Shown here: positions 42,389 to 50,915 of the stretch, in pieces
Numbering within the stretch: position 1 is the first letter of the stretch
How the letters are laid out: every line of letters begins with the position of its first letter
Assembly: GCA_000447245.1 (NCBI GenBank)
Contig: AUYT01000001.1
Location: 104,825 to 168,824 of the forward strand
DNA from: a candidate division Zixibacteria bacterium RBG-1
GTDB taxonomy: Bacteria; Zixibacteria; MSB-5A5; DSPP01; RBG-1
DNA: 64,000 nucleotides
Reading direction: 5' to 3'
Position numbers and translations under genes: made by a program
Notes under the pieces: generated by a model
What the model was told of the DNA's origin: nothing
What the model saw: only the letters and a program-made list of their open reading frames with translations
The model's database searches: none

Positions 42389-42907
42389 ATGAATAAAGAA
42401 TACAAAAAAGTCAGTTGGTCAGAAATCCTCAAAGATGAAATCTTGGGTTTAGTTTTCGGCTTTTTAGCGGCTTTACTGGTGGCCTGGCTCAAAAAAGAAC
42501 CACCTGGTGAAATATTTTACATTATTCCTGCTGTTTTTGGTTTGGTATCTTTAATTTATAATCTTTTATCTAATCTTGGGTCTTTCATATTAATTGACCA
42601 GGAAAAAATCACCCAAAACCATCTAAACCCCTTAAAAAGAAATATTCCCAGAGTAGTTCTTAGATGGAATGAAATTAAAGAAGTTAATTTCGATTATACC
42701 AGCTTTCCCCGCTTCCGTCTACGCTTAGAGCTAAAGGGAAAAGATAAGACTTTGCAGGCTGAAAATGATATGTCACATTTTAAAGATTTTGTCAAGGAAG
42801 CCCTGGTTCGTTCTTACAATGCCAGTTATTCTCCCAAAACCTTAGCCAACTTGAACAAATTTATGAAAGATTTGGTACCCATGGTAGCTTCTTTGAAAAC
42901 AATCTAA
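42389..42907 (+). CDS. Two-helix membrane protein with PH-like domain, inside the atp operon
   Basis: A 172-residue protein: N-terminal helices about 18-35 and 40-62, then a soluble part with strands (GSFILIDQEKITQNHLNP, RVVLRWNEIKEVNF, RFRLRLELKGKDKTL) resembling a bacterial PH-like domain and a C-terminal helical stretch. It separates atpD from atpC, which are normally adjacent. Only a weak ribosome site is seen. The function is unknown. Confidence 0.7.
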   Translation: MNKEYKKVSWSEILKDEILGLVFGFLAALLVAWLKKEPPGEIFYIIPAVFGLVSLIYNLLSNLGSFILIDQEKITQNHLNPLKRNIPRVVLRWNEIKEVNFDYTSFPRFRLRLELKGKDKTLQAENDMSHFKDFVKEALVRSYNASYSPKTLANLNKFMKDLVPMVASLKTI

Positions 42908-42910
42908 TTT

Positions 42911-43330
42911 ATGTATCAGCTCTCTATCGTCACACCCGAAAAAATCTTTTTAGAAGACCAGGTAATTTCTACCTCTGCCCCTGGTTCTGAGGGTTATTTA
43001 GAGATCTTAACTGACCACGCCCCTTTGATTACCTCTTTGATGCCTGGGAAATTAACCCTGATTAATAAAATTAAAGAAAAAATCTTTTACGCCATTTCTG
43101 GCGGCTTTTTAGAAATATCCCAAAACAAATTGACTATCTTAGCTGATGCCATTGAAAAAATTGAGCAAATTGATATTGAAAGGGCTGAAAAAGCCTTGGA
43201 GAGAGCCAAAAAAAGAATTGAATCTAAAGCTAGTGGAGTTGATTTGCCAAGAGCTATTGCCTCTATGAAAAGAGCTGAAAATAGAATTAAAATCTATAAA
43301 GAACTTTTCCCCAAAGCTGAAACTGTATAA
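42911..43330 (+). CDS. atpC: ATP synthase subunit epsilon
   Basis: The 139-residue subunit with an N-terminal beta-sandwich ([39 protein letters not shown]) and a C-terminal helical hairpin involved in inhibition. It is separated from atpD by the PH-like gene. Confidence 0.95.
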   Translation: MYQLSIVTPEKIFLEDQVISTSAPGSEGYLEILTDHAPLITSLMPGKLTLINKIKEKIFYAISGGFLEISQNKLTILADAIEKIEQIDIERAEKALERAKKRIESKASGVDLPRAIASMKRAENRIKIYKELFPKAETV

Positions 43331-43341
43331 AAGGAGAGCTT

Positions 43342-44223
43342 ATTAATCCAGTCAGAAATTTTATCAAAATCCTAAGGGTAGAAGAATTCTTCTCCCTTAT
43401 TTTTTTTATCCCAATTGGGTTTGCAATTTTCAAAGAATCATTAGAAAAAGGATTTTTTAACACCGGCTGGGGGAGTCTGGTCTTTGTATTCACAGTAATC
43501 TGGTTTTTTTACGAAGTTCCCAAAAATTCCCCAAATTCTTTTTCCCGCACGGTTCTGCCGGCTTTTTTATGTTTAACCATTTATTCTAACAGTTTCAAGC
43601 TAATCCAGCTTTTTAACATTCAAGATTACGATCGACTACTGCTTCGGATGGACCAATTCTTCTTTAATACTCAACCCTCTTTGTGGCTGGAAAGGGCTAA
43701 TATTTCTTGGTTAACCGACTATTTGACCGTCACTTATTTCCTTTACTACTTTTATCCGCTAGTTTTAGGAGTAATCTTTTATTCTAAGAAAGAATGGCAG
43801 ATTTTGAGAAAATATGCTGTGACTATAGTCATCTGCTTTTATATTGGTTATTTAGGATATATCTTAATTCCCGCTATCGGTCCCCGCCTATATGTTCCCC
43901 GGCAGTATAAACAGGAATTAAAAAGCAGCCACTTCTCTTTTGAATTAAGGCAGTTTTTGGATAAAATCCAACCCACCAAAAGAGACTGTTTCCCCAGTTT
44001 ACATAATGCCATTACTTTGTTAGTCTTAATTTTTGCCTTTAAGTATCAAAGAAAATTCTTCTGGGGCTTCCTGCCTTTTGCCTTGGGGCTATTTGTTGGC
44101 ACCATTTATTTGCGCTATCACTACGGCGTTGACTTCCTTTTCGGCTGGCTTTTGGGGTTAATCTGCCTCTGGAAATCTGCCGATTTAAATAAATGGTGGG
44201 AAGCTAGAACTTCCAGACTGTAG
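43342..44223 (+). CDS. PAP2-family membrane phosphatase or phosphotransferase
   Basis: A 293-residue membrane protein. The frame is open and hydrophobic throughout from 43342, but contains no ATG, GTG or TTG before 43648. The best explanation is an ATT start at 43342, five bases after AAGGAGAG (43331-43338). Beginning at ATG 43648 (191 residues) would cut off the first helices. The catalytic blocks are CFPSLHN and YLRYHYGVD, as in the inositol-phosphorylceramide-synthase-like PAP2 subfamily. It lies 11 bp after atpC and may end the operon. Confidence 0.75.
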   Translation: MNPVRNFIKILRVEEFFSLIFFIPIGFAIFKESLEKGFFNTGWGSLVFVFTVIWFFYEVPKNSPNSFSRTVLPAFLCLTIYSNSFKLIQLFNIQDYDRLLLRMDQFFFNTQPSLWLERANISWLTDYLTVTYFLYYFYPLVLGVIFYSKKEWQILRKYAVTIVICFYIGYLGYILIPAIGPRLYVPRQYKQELKSSHFSFELRQFLDKIQPTKRDCFPSLHNAITLLVLIFAFKYQRKFFWGFLPFALGLFVGTIYLRYHYGVDFLFGWLLGLICLWKSADLNKWWEARTSRL

Positions 44224-44278
44224 GTTTCTTCTCACCTGCCTTTATTAGGCATTCAACTTAATATTTTAAAACTTGAAT

Positions 44279-44313
44279 TAGCCATAACTCTTGGGTGAAA
44301 GAGCCCCTGGCTA
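44279..44313 (+). other. Stem-loop in leader of the kinase operon
   Basis: TAGCC (44279-44283) with GGCTA (44309-44313), enclosing CTCTT (44288-44292) with AAGAG (44299-44303). It lies 16 bp before the first kinase gene. The role is unknown. Confidence 0.35.
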
Positions 44314-44328
44314 TGGTAAACTATATCT

Positions 44329-45663
44329 ATGGCAAATTTATCCGGTAAAAATCCGCTCTTAACTTTGGATTTACTCCAAAAATCTTTGGAAAAAAAGCTG
44401 GAAAAAATTCATACCAATAATCTTCAGCTGAAAAGAAAGATTTTTGATTTATATACCATTTTTGAAATCAGCAAAAATCTTTCTTCTCTTCTGGAGATTG
44501 AAACTCTGCTGGAAGCCACACTGTTCACCTGTCAAAACCAATTGGGTGCCCAGGGAGCTGGCTTGATTTTAAAACTCAACCCCGATGATGCGAACCTCCA
44601 GGTTAAAAGCCAAAATATTGACTTTCCAGAGAACTTTGAATTTAGCTTGAATAGTCAGATAATAGATATATTGAAAAGCAAGAATAGACCGGTTTTTATC
44701 AGAGAGCTGGAGCTTCTGGTTCCGGCTTCCAATAGGGAATTAAAATTTTTAAAAGAAACCGGGACGGTCTTGTCCGCCCCACTGGTGGTAAAAGAACAGA
44801 CCTTGGGAATTTTAGTTTTAACTGGTAAAACCAAGACTGAAAATTATTCTCCCAATGATCTTGAGTTTCTGGCCACTTTGGTCAATCAATTGGCGGTGGC
44901 TTTGGAGAATGCTCATCTGTATGAAAAATTAAAGGAAGCCAATTTAGAACTCAAAAAAGCTCAGGAACTGTTAGTACAACACGAAAAGCTGGCCGCCTTG
45001 GGAAAGTTTGCCGCCTCTGTAGCTCATGAGGTCAATAATCCTTTAGGAATTATCAAAAATTATCTGTTGTTGATTGCTCAATCTGCTCAAAAGGGGAAGA
45101 TAAAGAATGAATATGTTCAGGTTGTTCAGGAAGAAATTGATAGAATCACCAAAATTCTGAACCAGCTTTTAAGTTTTTATAAGCCGGATGCAGAGGTCAG
45201 AATGGAACCCACGGATGTGGGGAAAGTATTAGAGGAAACTTTGAAATTTGTGGAGCCGCAGATAAAGGAAAAGAATTTAAAGCTGGTGAGTAGAATTGAG
45301 CCCCACCTCCCCCTAATAAAGGCCTCAGCCGAAGAGCTAAAACAGGTTTTTCTCAATCTGCTTATGAATGCCAGGGATTTTACTCCTAATGGCGGGAAAA
45401 TAGAAGTTAAAGCCGGGTTGCAAAATAAAGGAATTAGGATAGAGTTTACAGACTCCGGCAGCGGAATTCCAGATGAAAATTTAGACAAAATCTTTGAGCC
45501 GTTTTTCACTACCAAAAATGGGGAAGGGGCTGGTTTAGGGCTATCGGTTTGTTATGGCATAATTGAAAGACATAAAGGGACCATATTTGCCGAAAATATA
45601 AAAGGGGGGGGAAGCCGTTTTCTCATTTATCTACCTATAATCAAACATGACCAACAAAAATAA
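44329..45663 (+). CDS. GAF-domain sensor histidine kinase
   Basis: A 444-residue cytoplasmic kinase. Helix (about 10-45), GAF domain (about 48-195), HisKA with HEVNNPLG (phosphorylated His), and HATPase with NLLMNARDF, DSGSGIP and GAGLGLSV. No membrane helix, so an internal or bound signal is expected. Its end overlaps the next gene by 17 bp. Together with the next two genes it forms a two-component group feeding a sigma-54 activator. Confidence 0.93.
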   Translation: MANLSGKNPLLTLDLLQKSLEKKLEKIHTNNLQLKRKIFDLYTIFEISKNLSSLLEIETLLEATLFTCQNQLGAQGAGLILKLNPDDANLQVKSQNIDFPENFEFSLNSQIIDILKSKNRPVFIRELELLVPASNRELKFLKETGTVLSAPLVVKEQTLGILVLTGKTKTENYSPNDLEFLATLVNQLAVALENAHLYEKLKEANLELKKAQELLVQHEKLAALGKFAASVAHEVNNPLGIIKNYLLLIAQSAQKGKIKNEYVQVVQEEIDRITKILNQLLSFYKPDAEVRMEPTDVGKVLEETLKFVEPQIKEKNLKLVSRIEPHLPLIKASAEELKQVFLNLLMNARDFTPNGGKIEVKAGLQNKGIRIEFTDSGSGIPDENLDKIFEPFFTTKNGEGAGLGLSVCYGIIERHKGTIFAENIKGGGSRFLIYLPIIKHDQQK

Positions 45664-47743
45664 CTCGGAGAAAATTTTAATTATAGACGATGAAGAGCGG
45701 ATGTGCCTAAGCCTGGTTGCGATTTTAAAAGATTTGGGCTACCAGGCCAAAGCGGTGTCCCAAGCTAACCAGGCTCTGAAGGAAATCGAAAAGGATAATT
45801 ATGACCTGATAGTCAGCGATATCAAGATGCCGGATTTAGATGGCTTCGATATATTAAAACTGACCAAACGGCAGAACAAAGATTCACTGGTCATTTTTAT
45901 GACCGGCTATGCTTCGCTTGAATCTGCCATCCAGGCCATAAATCTGGGTGCTTATGATTATTTAACCAAACCACTTGATTTCGGCAAGTTCAGGTTGACT
46001 GTCCAGAGAGCCCTAGAAAAAAGAGAATATGACCAGAGTAAAAATCTGCTTTTAGAGGCACTGAAGCAGAAAAATTTAGAGTTAAAACAGAAAGTCTCTG
46101 AACTCAACGCCTTATATCAGACTGGAAAATCTTTAAGCTCCACCGCTGATCTAAAACAGCTTTTGAATCAAATCATCTCTTTGGCTACTAAGGTAATCGG
46201 AGCCAAAACCGGCTCGGTGATGTTAATAAATCCGGAAAATCGGGAGTTATACATTTCGGCAGCCATCGGATTGGAAAAGGAAGTAATTCAAAATACCCGC
46301 CTGAAAATGGGTAGCTCCATCGCCGGATATGTCGCTGAAAAAGGAACCCCCTTGATGATTGAGGATGTGGAAAAAGATATTCGTTTCAGAAGGATAAATA
46401 AGCAAAAATACGAGACCAAATCCTTGCTTTCCGTGCCCCTGAAAATCAAAAACAAAGTCTTGGGAGTGATTAATTTAAATAACAAAGTCGACGGAACCTC
46501 TTTTTCCAAATCTGATTTACAGCTTTTAACCACTTTTGCCTCTCAAGCCGCTGTAGCCATTGAATCGGCTTATATCTTCGAACAGATGAAAAGAAAAAAC
46601 CAGGAGTTGAATTTACTTTATGATATCGCCACCGGCGTTTCTCATCTGCAGGACTTTCGAGAGATAGCCTCTTTTATTTTTGCCAAACTCAAAAAGCTTT
46701 TACCGCTGGATTTTTGCTTCTGGCTGGACTGGGAGCCGGAGACCGAAAAAATATCCTTGGGTTTTCAGGAAACCAGCCATAAAAATTTTAAAATTAGGGA
46801 ACTGGAACTGTCTTTAAAGAAAAATGAAATTTTAGATTTGAAAAAACTAAGAAGCAAGCTATTCCATCATTTAAAACCCTATTTTGGAAAAGAGTTTGCA
46901 GTCGAGCATTTGGTGGTGGTTCCGATATTGACCGAAGGCACCCTGCAGGGGATTTTTTGTCTGGGGAACCGGAAATCGCAAGTTCTATCCGAATCCGACT
47001 ATAACCTAATCTCGATTGTGGCCTCCCAGTCCGCATCGGTCTATGAAAGGGAAAAAGCGATTTTGAATGCTACCCGCCTGGTGACCATGGGGAATATGAT
47101 TTCCGAAATCACCCACGATTTGAAAAAGCCTTTGACCAATATCAAGGGGAGTTTGCAGATTTTAAGACAGAAAAATACTTTGAATAAGGATACCCAAAGA
47201 CTTTTGGACTCCACCGAGGAGGAGATCTTCCGCCTGACCGAGCTGGTCAAGGAGCTGGTCAACTTCTCCAATCCCGGCAAGTACCAGCCCGAAAGAAAAG
47301 CCCTCCTGCCTATTTTAGAAAAAGCCATTAGCTTGGTGGAATCCGATTCTATCTCGGGTAAGATTGTTATCAAAAAAGATTTCGCTTTGGATTTGCCCCC
47401 GGTATTTGTCAACGAAAAAGAGATTTTAGAGTCTTTCTTAAATTTAATTTTTAATGCCATCGAAAGTATGCCAAAAGGCGGGGAACTGAAAGTACGGGCT
47501 AAGCAGACCTATCTAAGCGAGCAGGAAAAAGAGTTCATTCAGGTCACTATTTCCGACCAGGGGATGGGGATTGCCCCGGAAAATTTACACCGAATTTTTG
47601 AGAGATATTTCACCACCAAGGATGGCGGAACCGGGTTGGGATTAGCGGTGGTGGACCGGATTATCAAAGCTCACAACGGTTTCGTCAGCGTGGAAAGCCA
47701 GCCCCAAGTGGGCACTACCTTTGAGGTCTTTCTGCCGATTTAA
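45647..47743 (+). CDS. Hybrid histidine kinase: REC, GAF, GAF-like, HisKA, HATPase
   Basis: A 698-residue protein. Receiver domain (about 8-125; phosphoacceptor Asp in VSDIKMPDLDG), GAF domain (about 160-310), a second GAF-like domain (about 325-470), HisKA with the His of ITHDLKKPL (about 485), HATPase with NLIFNAIESM, DQGMGIA and GTGLGLAVV. Soluble. The receiver at the N-terminus instead of C-terminus suggests it is controlled by the upstream kinase. Confidence 0.93.
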   Translation: MTNKNNSEKILIIDDEERMCLSLVAILKDLGYQAKAVSQANQALKEIEKDNYDLIVSDIKMPDLDGFDILKLTKRQNKDSLVIFMTGYASLESAIQAINLGAYDYLTKPLDFGKFRLTVQRALEKREYDQSKNLLLEALKQKNLELKQKVSELNALYQTGKSLSSTADLKQLLNQIISLATKVIGAKTGSVMLINPENRELYISAAIGLEKEVIQNTRLKMGSSIAGYVAEKGTPLMIEDVEKDIRFRRINKQKYETKSLLSVPLKIKNKVLGVINLNNKVDGTSFSKSDLQLLTTFASQAAVAIESAYIFEQMKRKNQELNLLYDIATGVSHLQDFREIASFIFAKLKKLLPLDFCFWLDWEPETEKISLGFQETSHKNFKIRELELSLKKNEILDLKKLRSKLFHHLKPYFGKEFAVEHLVVVPILTEGTLQGIFCLGNRKSQVLSESDYNLISIVASQSASVYEREKAILNATRLVTMGNMISEITHDLKKPLTNIKGSLQILRQKNTLNKDTQRLLDSTEEEIFRLTELVKELVNFSNPGKYQPERKALLPILEKAISLVESDSISGKIVIKKDFALDLPPVFVNEKEILESFLNLIFNAIESMPKGGELKVRAKQTYLSEQEKEFIQVTISDQGMGIAPENLHRIFERYFTTKDGGTGLGLAVVDRIIKAHNGFVSVESQPQVGTTFEVFLPI

Positions 47744-47780
47744 GTAGAAGGGAATCCTTTTTTTAGCCGATATTTAAGAT

Positions 47781-49181
47781 ATGAAAAAAGATAAAGTTAA
47801 ACTGGTGATAATTGATGATGACCCCAAGGTCTCCTGGGTTTTAACTCAAGGACTTGAAAAAGGATACGAGATTCTGTATGCCCGGGACGGTCAGGAAGGT
47901 TTAAAATTGGTCTCCCAGGTTAAGCCAGAGTTGATATTGTTAGATATCAAAATGCCGGGGCTTTCCGGACTGGAAGTTTTGGAGAAAATTAAAGCCCTAG
48001 ATCAGCAGTCCAATGTGATAATGCTTTCCGGACACGGGGATACCAAAAATGTGGTGGAGTCGATTAAAAAGGGGGCTTCAGAGTTTATCAATAAGCCCTT
48101 TGATGTCAAAGAGGTTGAAATTCATTTACAGTCTGCCCTGGAAAAAACCCGCCTCAAAAATGAACTCCATCATTTAAAACAGGAACTGCAGGCTAAATCC
48201 GAGCCGGAAGCTTTGGTGGGAGATGCACCGGTTATGCTGCAGATTAAAAATGTGATTGAACAGGTAGCTGACAGTGATTTGACAGTGTTGATCAGGGGAG
48301 AAAGCGGTACCGGAAAAGAGATTGTGGCTCGGAGGATTCATGCCTTATCCTCGCGTAAAGATGAGCCGTTTGTAAAGGTCAATTGTGCCGCCATCCCCAG
48401 AGATTTACTGGAGGCAGAACTATTTGGTTACGAAAAGGGTGCTTTTACCGGTGCTCATAAGACCAAACCGGGACGCTTTGAAATCGCTCATAAAGGGACC
48501 ATTTTTCTGGATGAAATTGGGGATATGCCCTTAGATTTACAGTCCAAACTATTGCAGGTTTTAGAACAGCACGAATTTATGCGGGTGGGAGGAGTGCATA
48601 ACATTAAAGTGGATGTCCGGATTGTCTGCGCCACTAACCGGGATTTAGAGCAGGCCCTGGAAAACCACCAGATACGGGATGATCTGTATTACCGGCTAAA
48701 TGAGATTACCATTCAGCTACCCCCTTTAAGAGAAAGAAAAATTGATATTCCTTTAATTTTGGAGCATCTTTTGCAGAAATATAACCGGATTTATAATAAA
48801 ACCTTTGATGCTCTTTCATCCAGGAATATGCGGCTTTTGCAGGAGTATAACTGGCCCGGCAACGTACGGCAGTTGGAAAATTTGATTAAGCAGATTGTGG
48901 TTTTGGAAAACCAGGATGTCATCCTGGAAACCATGAAATCTCTGGCTCCTTCTTCCAATACTGTCAGCCATAGCCCCACATCTGCCAGTAACAGTGAGGT
49001 CCAGACTTATTCATTGAAAAAGAAAATCTCGGATGCAGTGGAACATGAGGAGAAAAAACTAATCGCTGAAGTTTTGAATAAAACCAACTGGAATCGCCGC
49101 AAAGCGGCAGATATTTTGGAAATCAGCTATCGCTCTTTGTTGTATAAAATTAAGGAGTACAAGCTCTCTGGTGAAGATTAA
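47781..49181 (+). CDS. NtrC-family sigma-54-dependent response regulator
   Basis: A 466-residue activator: receiver (1-125, Asp in LLDIKMPGLSG), AAA+ domain (about 145-380) with Walker A GESGTGKE, the sigma-54 loop GAFTGA and Walker B FLDEIGD, and a C-terminal Fis-like helix-turn-helix (NRRKAADILEISYRSLLYKI). It will remodel sigma-54 RNA polymerase at promoters not identified here. The DNA-binding specificity is unknown. Confidence 0.96.
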   Translation: MKKDKVKLVIIDDDPKVSWVLTQGLEKGYEILYARDGQEGLKLVSQVKPELILLDIKMPGLSGLEVLEKIKALDQQSNVIMLSGHGDTKNVVESIKKGASEFINKPFDVKEVEIHLQSALEKTRLKNELHHLKQELQAKSEPEALVGDAPVMLQIKNVIEQVADSDLTVLIRGESGTGKEIVARRIHALSSRKDEPFVKVNCAAIPRDLLEAELFGYEKGAFTGAHKTKPGRFEIAHKGTIFLDEIGDMPLDLQSKLLQVLEQHEFMRVGGVHNIKVDVRIVCATNRDLEQALENHQIRDDLYYRLNEITIQLPPLRERKIDIPLILEHLLQKYNRIYNKTFDALSSRNMRLLQEYNWPGNVRQLENLIKQIVVLENQDVILETMKSLAPSSNTVSHSPTSASNSEVQTYSLKKKISDAVEHEEKKLIAEVLNKTNWNRRKAADILEISYRSLLYKIKEYKLSGED

Positions 49182-49230
49182 ATTGCAGGAGTTTAACTGG
49201 TGATTAAGATTGTGTTAATCAAAGGAGGAA

Positions 49231-49731
49231 ATGGTGGCAGAATTAGATAGAAATACACCCTTCCAGGAGGATCTGGACAATTTAAATTACATTTTCAAAT
49301 CTCATAAAAATTTTAGCTTGAGAGCAGTGCAAGAGCTTAAAAGGGCAGAAAGATATTCGGAATTTATCTCTTTGATTTTAATTGATATGGAAAAATGGTT
49401 GGGACCTTTGAGCAAAAAGCAAAAAGAAGCTTTTCTGCCTGGTAACTGGGAAAAGGAATTGTATGATTTGATAACCAGAGAAACGCGCCAGACCGATGTG
49501 GTTTCGGGTCTGGAAAAACACAAGATGGCTTTGCTTCTGACCGAAACCTCTCCGGAAGGGGCTAAGGTTCTGGCTAAGAGATTGACCCAAGAGATTGCCC
49601 TGATTTTGGCGGCTGAACGGAAAAAACTTTTGGACCCTAAGGCCCTGATGAAGATTGTCTCTTTCCCGGATAAGGTGAAAGGGAAAGAGAAGTTTTTGAG
49701 CGTAGTGAAAACCCTGCAGACCGACAAGTAA
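49231..49731 (+). CDS. Degenerate GGDEF-like protein
   Basis: A 166-residue protein whose pattern follows diguanylate cyclases (RAERYSEFISLILIDMEKW, RETRQTDVVSG, ALLLTETSPEGAKVLAKRL), but the GGDEF signature is replaced by LEKHK, so no cyclase activity is expected. AAAGGAGG precedes the ATG. It follows the response regulator by 50 bp and may be a regulatory partner. The assignment rests on the pattern and is moderately secure. Confidence 0.65.
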   Translation: MVAELDRNTPFQEDLDNLNYIFKSHKNFSLRAVQELKRAERYSEFISLILIDMEKWLGPLSKKQKEAFLPGNWEKELYDLITRETRQTDVVSGLEKHKMALLLTETSPEGAKVLAKRLTQEIALILAAERKKLLDPKALMKIVSFPDKVKGKEKFLSVVKTLQTDK

Positions 49732-49812
49732 TCTTCCCACAAAATTCATATCCTATTTAATCTTGCTCTTTTCTGATTTTTTGCTTATATTTAGGCCAAG
49801 GGGTGGGATTAG

Positions 49813-50857
49813 ATGAGAAAATTTCTACTTTTATTTACTCTTTTTTTAATCTGGGGGGTCAACTGCACCAAACCGACTGGACCTATTTCGGACAGAGGGG
49901 ATATTGTTTATGTTATAACAGAAATGTATCCTGATGGTTATTCGAGAGTTCTATTTATTGATACAGCAACCGATTCGCTAGCGGATTCCCTTCTGTTACC
50001 CTATGATATTTTTGGGATGGGGGTATCGCCTGATGGTTCTATACTTTATATAGGGTCTGGTCCAGCAGCTAATCGATTAGAAATAGATACCAAGACTAAA
50101 GCCATCAAGTATCAGGGACCTAATACCGGGGTACCAACTCCTGACGGAAGATACTTAGTTAGCCCATTTAGTTCTGATTTTTTTGATGCCCGTACCCACG
50201 AGCTAGTTTACCAAGCCGATTCTCTTACTCCCAGGTTCTCTTCTCCCGTTAGTGCTGGCAGACATTTTGACCCCCAAAGGAAGTTGTTTTATGGGACTCT
50301 GCCAAACCGCCCAAAAGGGGAAATAGGGGTGTTCGATTATAGAAGATTCAAATTGGTAAAAATTATAAATACCCAGTTTTCAGTTGCTGATTTGGTTGTT
50401 ACCCATGCCGGGGATAAACTTTATTATTGTTTAGCTCCATTTTTCTCGGGTATAGATTTAAAAACAAATGAGTCTTTGCCAATATACAGATTAGGAGGAA
50501 ATGGCATATCTTACTTAGGAATAAGACCCAACGATGAATATATCTACAAAACAGATTTAGGTGGAGAGCTACATCCAGAGCCAATTTACAGTGGTCTGAT
50601 TGGGGTTTATTCTCCAGTTTTTGAGAAGCCTTTAGGTTCTATTGATACCAGAGCGGTAGAGCAGGAAAGTCCTTGCTTCCCCCTCCGGGCCAGGGGCTTG
50701 CTACTGACCAAATCGCATTTTCTCCAGACGGAAAAAAGCCTATATAAGTACCTGGATTCACTGCTTGATCTTGGTAGTAGACACCGAGAGCAATAAAATC
50801 ATAAAAACCATCAAAGTTGAGTTCATACAACACAGTTTAGTCATGCAAAAAAACTAA
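49813..50857 (+). pseudogene. Beta-propeller-like lipoprotein with frameshifted 3' end
   Basis: MRKFLLLFTLFLIWGVNC is a lipoprotein signal peptide, followed by propeller-like repeats (FGMGVSPDGSILYIG, GVPTPDGRYLVSP). The uninterrupted frame gives 327 residues ending at 50796. Its last part has lost the pattern, which continues in other frames: DQIAFSPDGKK (from 50706) and VVDTESNKIIKTIKV (to 50857). Two single-base losses, at C5 near 50680 and A6 near 50735, would restore one protein matching the paralogue at 55957-56976 through its end. It could be a decaying gene or a consensus error. Confidence 0.7.
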
Positions 50858-50889
50858 GCCACCGGGTCTGTTTAACCCAGTGGCTTTTT
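50857..50889. terminator. Bidirectional terminator
   Basis: AGCCACCGGGT (50857-50867) pairs with ACCCAGTGGCT (50875-50885) with one mismatch. An A-run lies before and T5 at 50885-50889. It serves the convergent lipoprotein and PorV-like genes. Confidence 0.8.
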
Positions 50890-50915
50890 GGCAGATGGTG
50901 GCTTGGAGATGAAAC

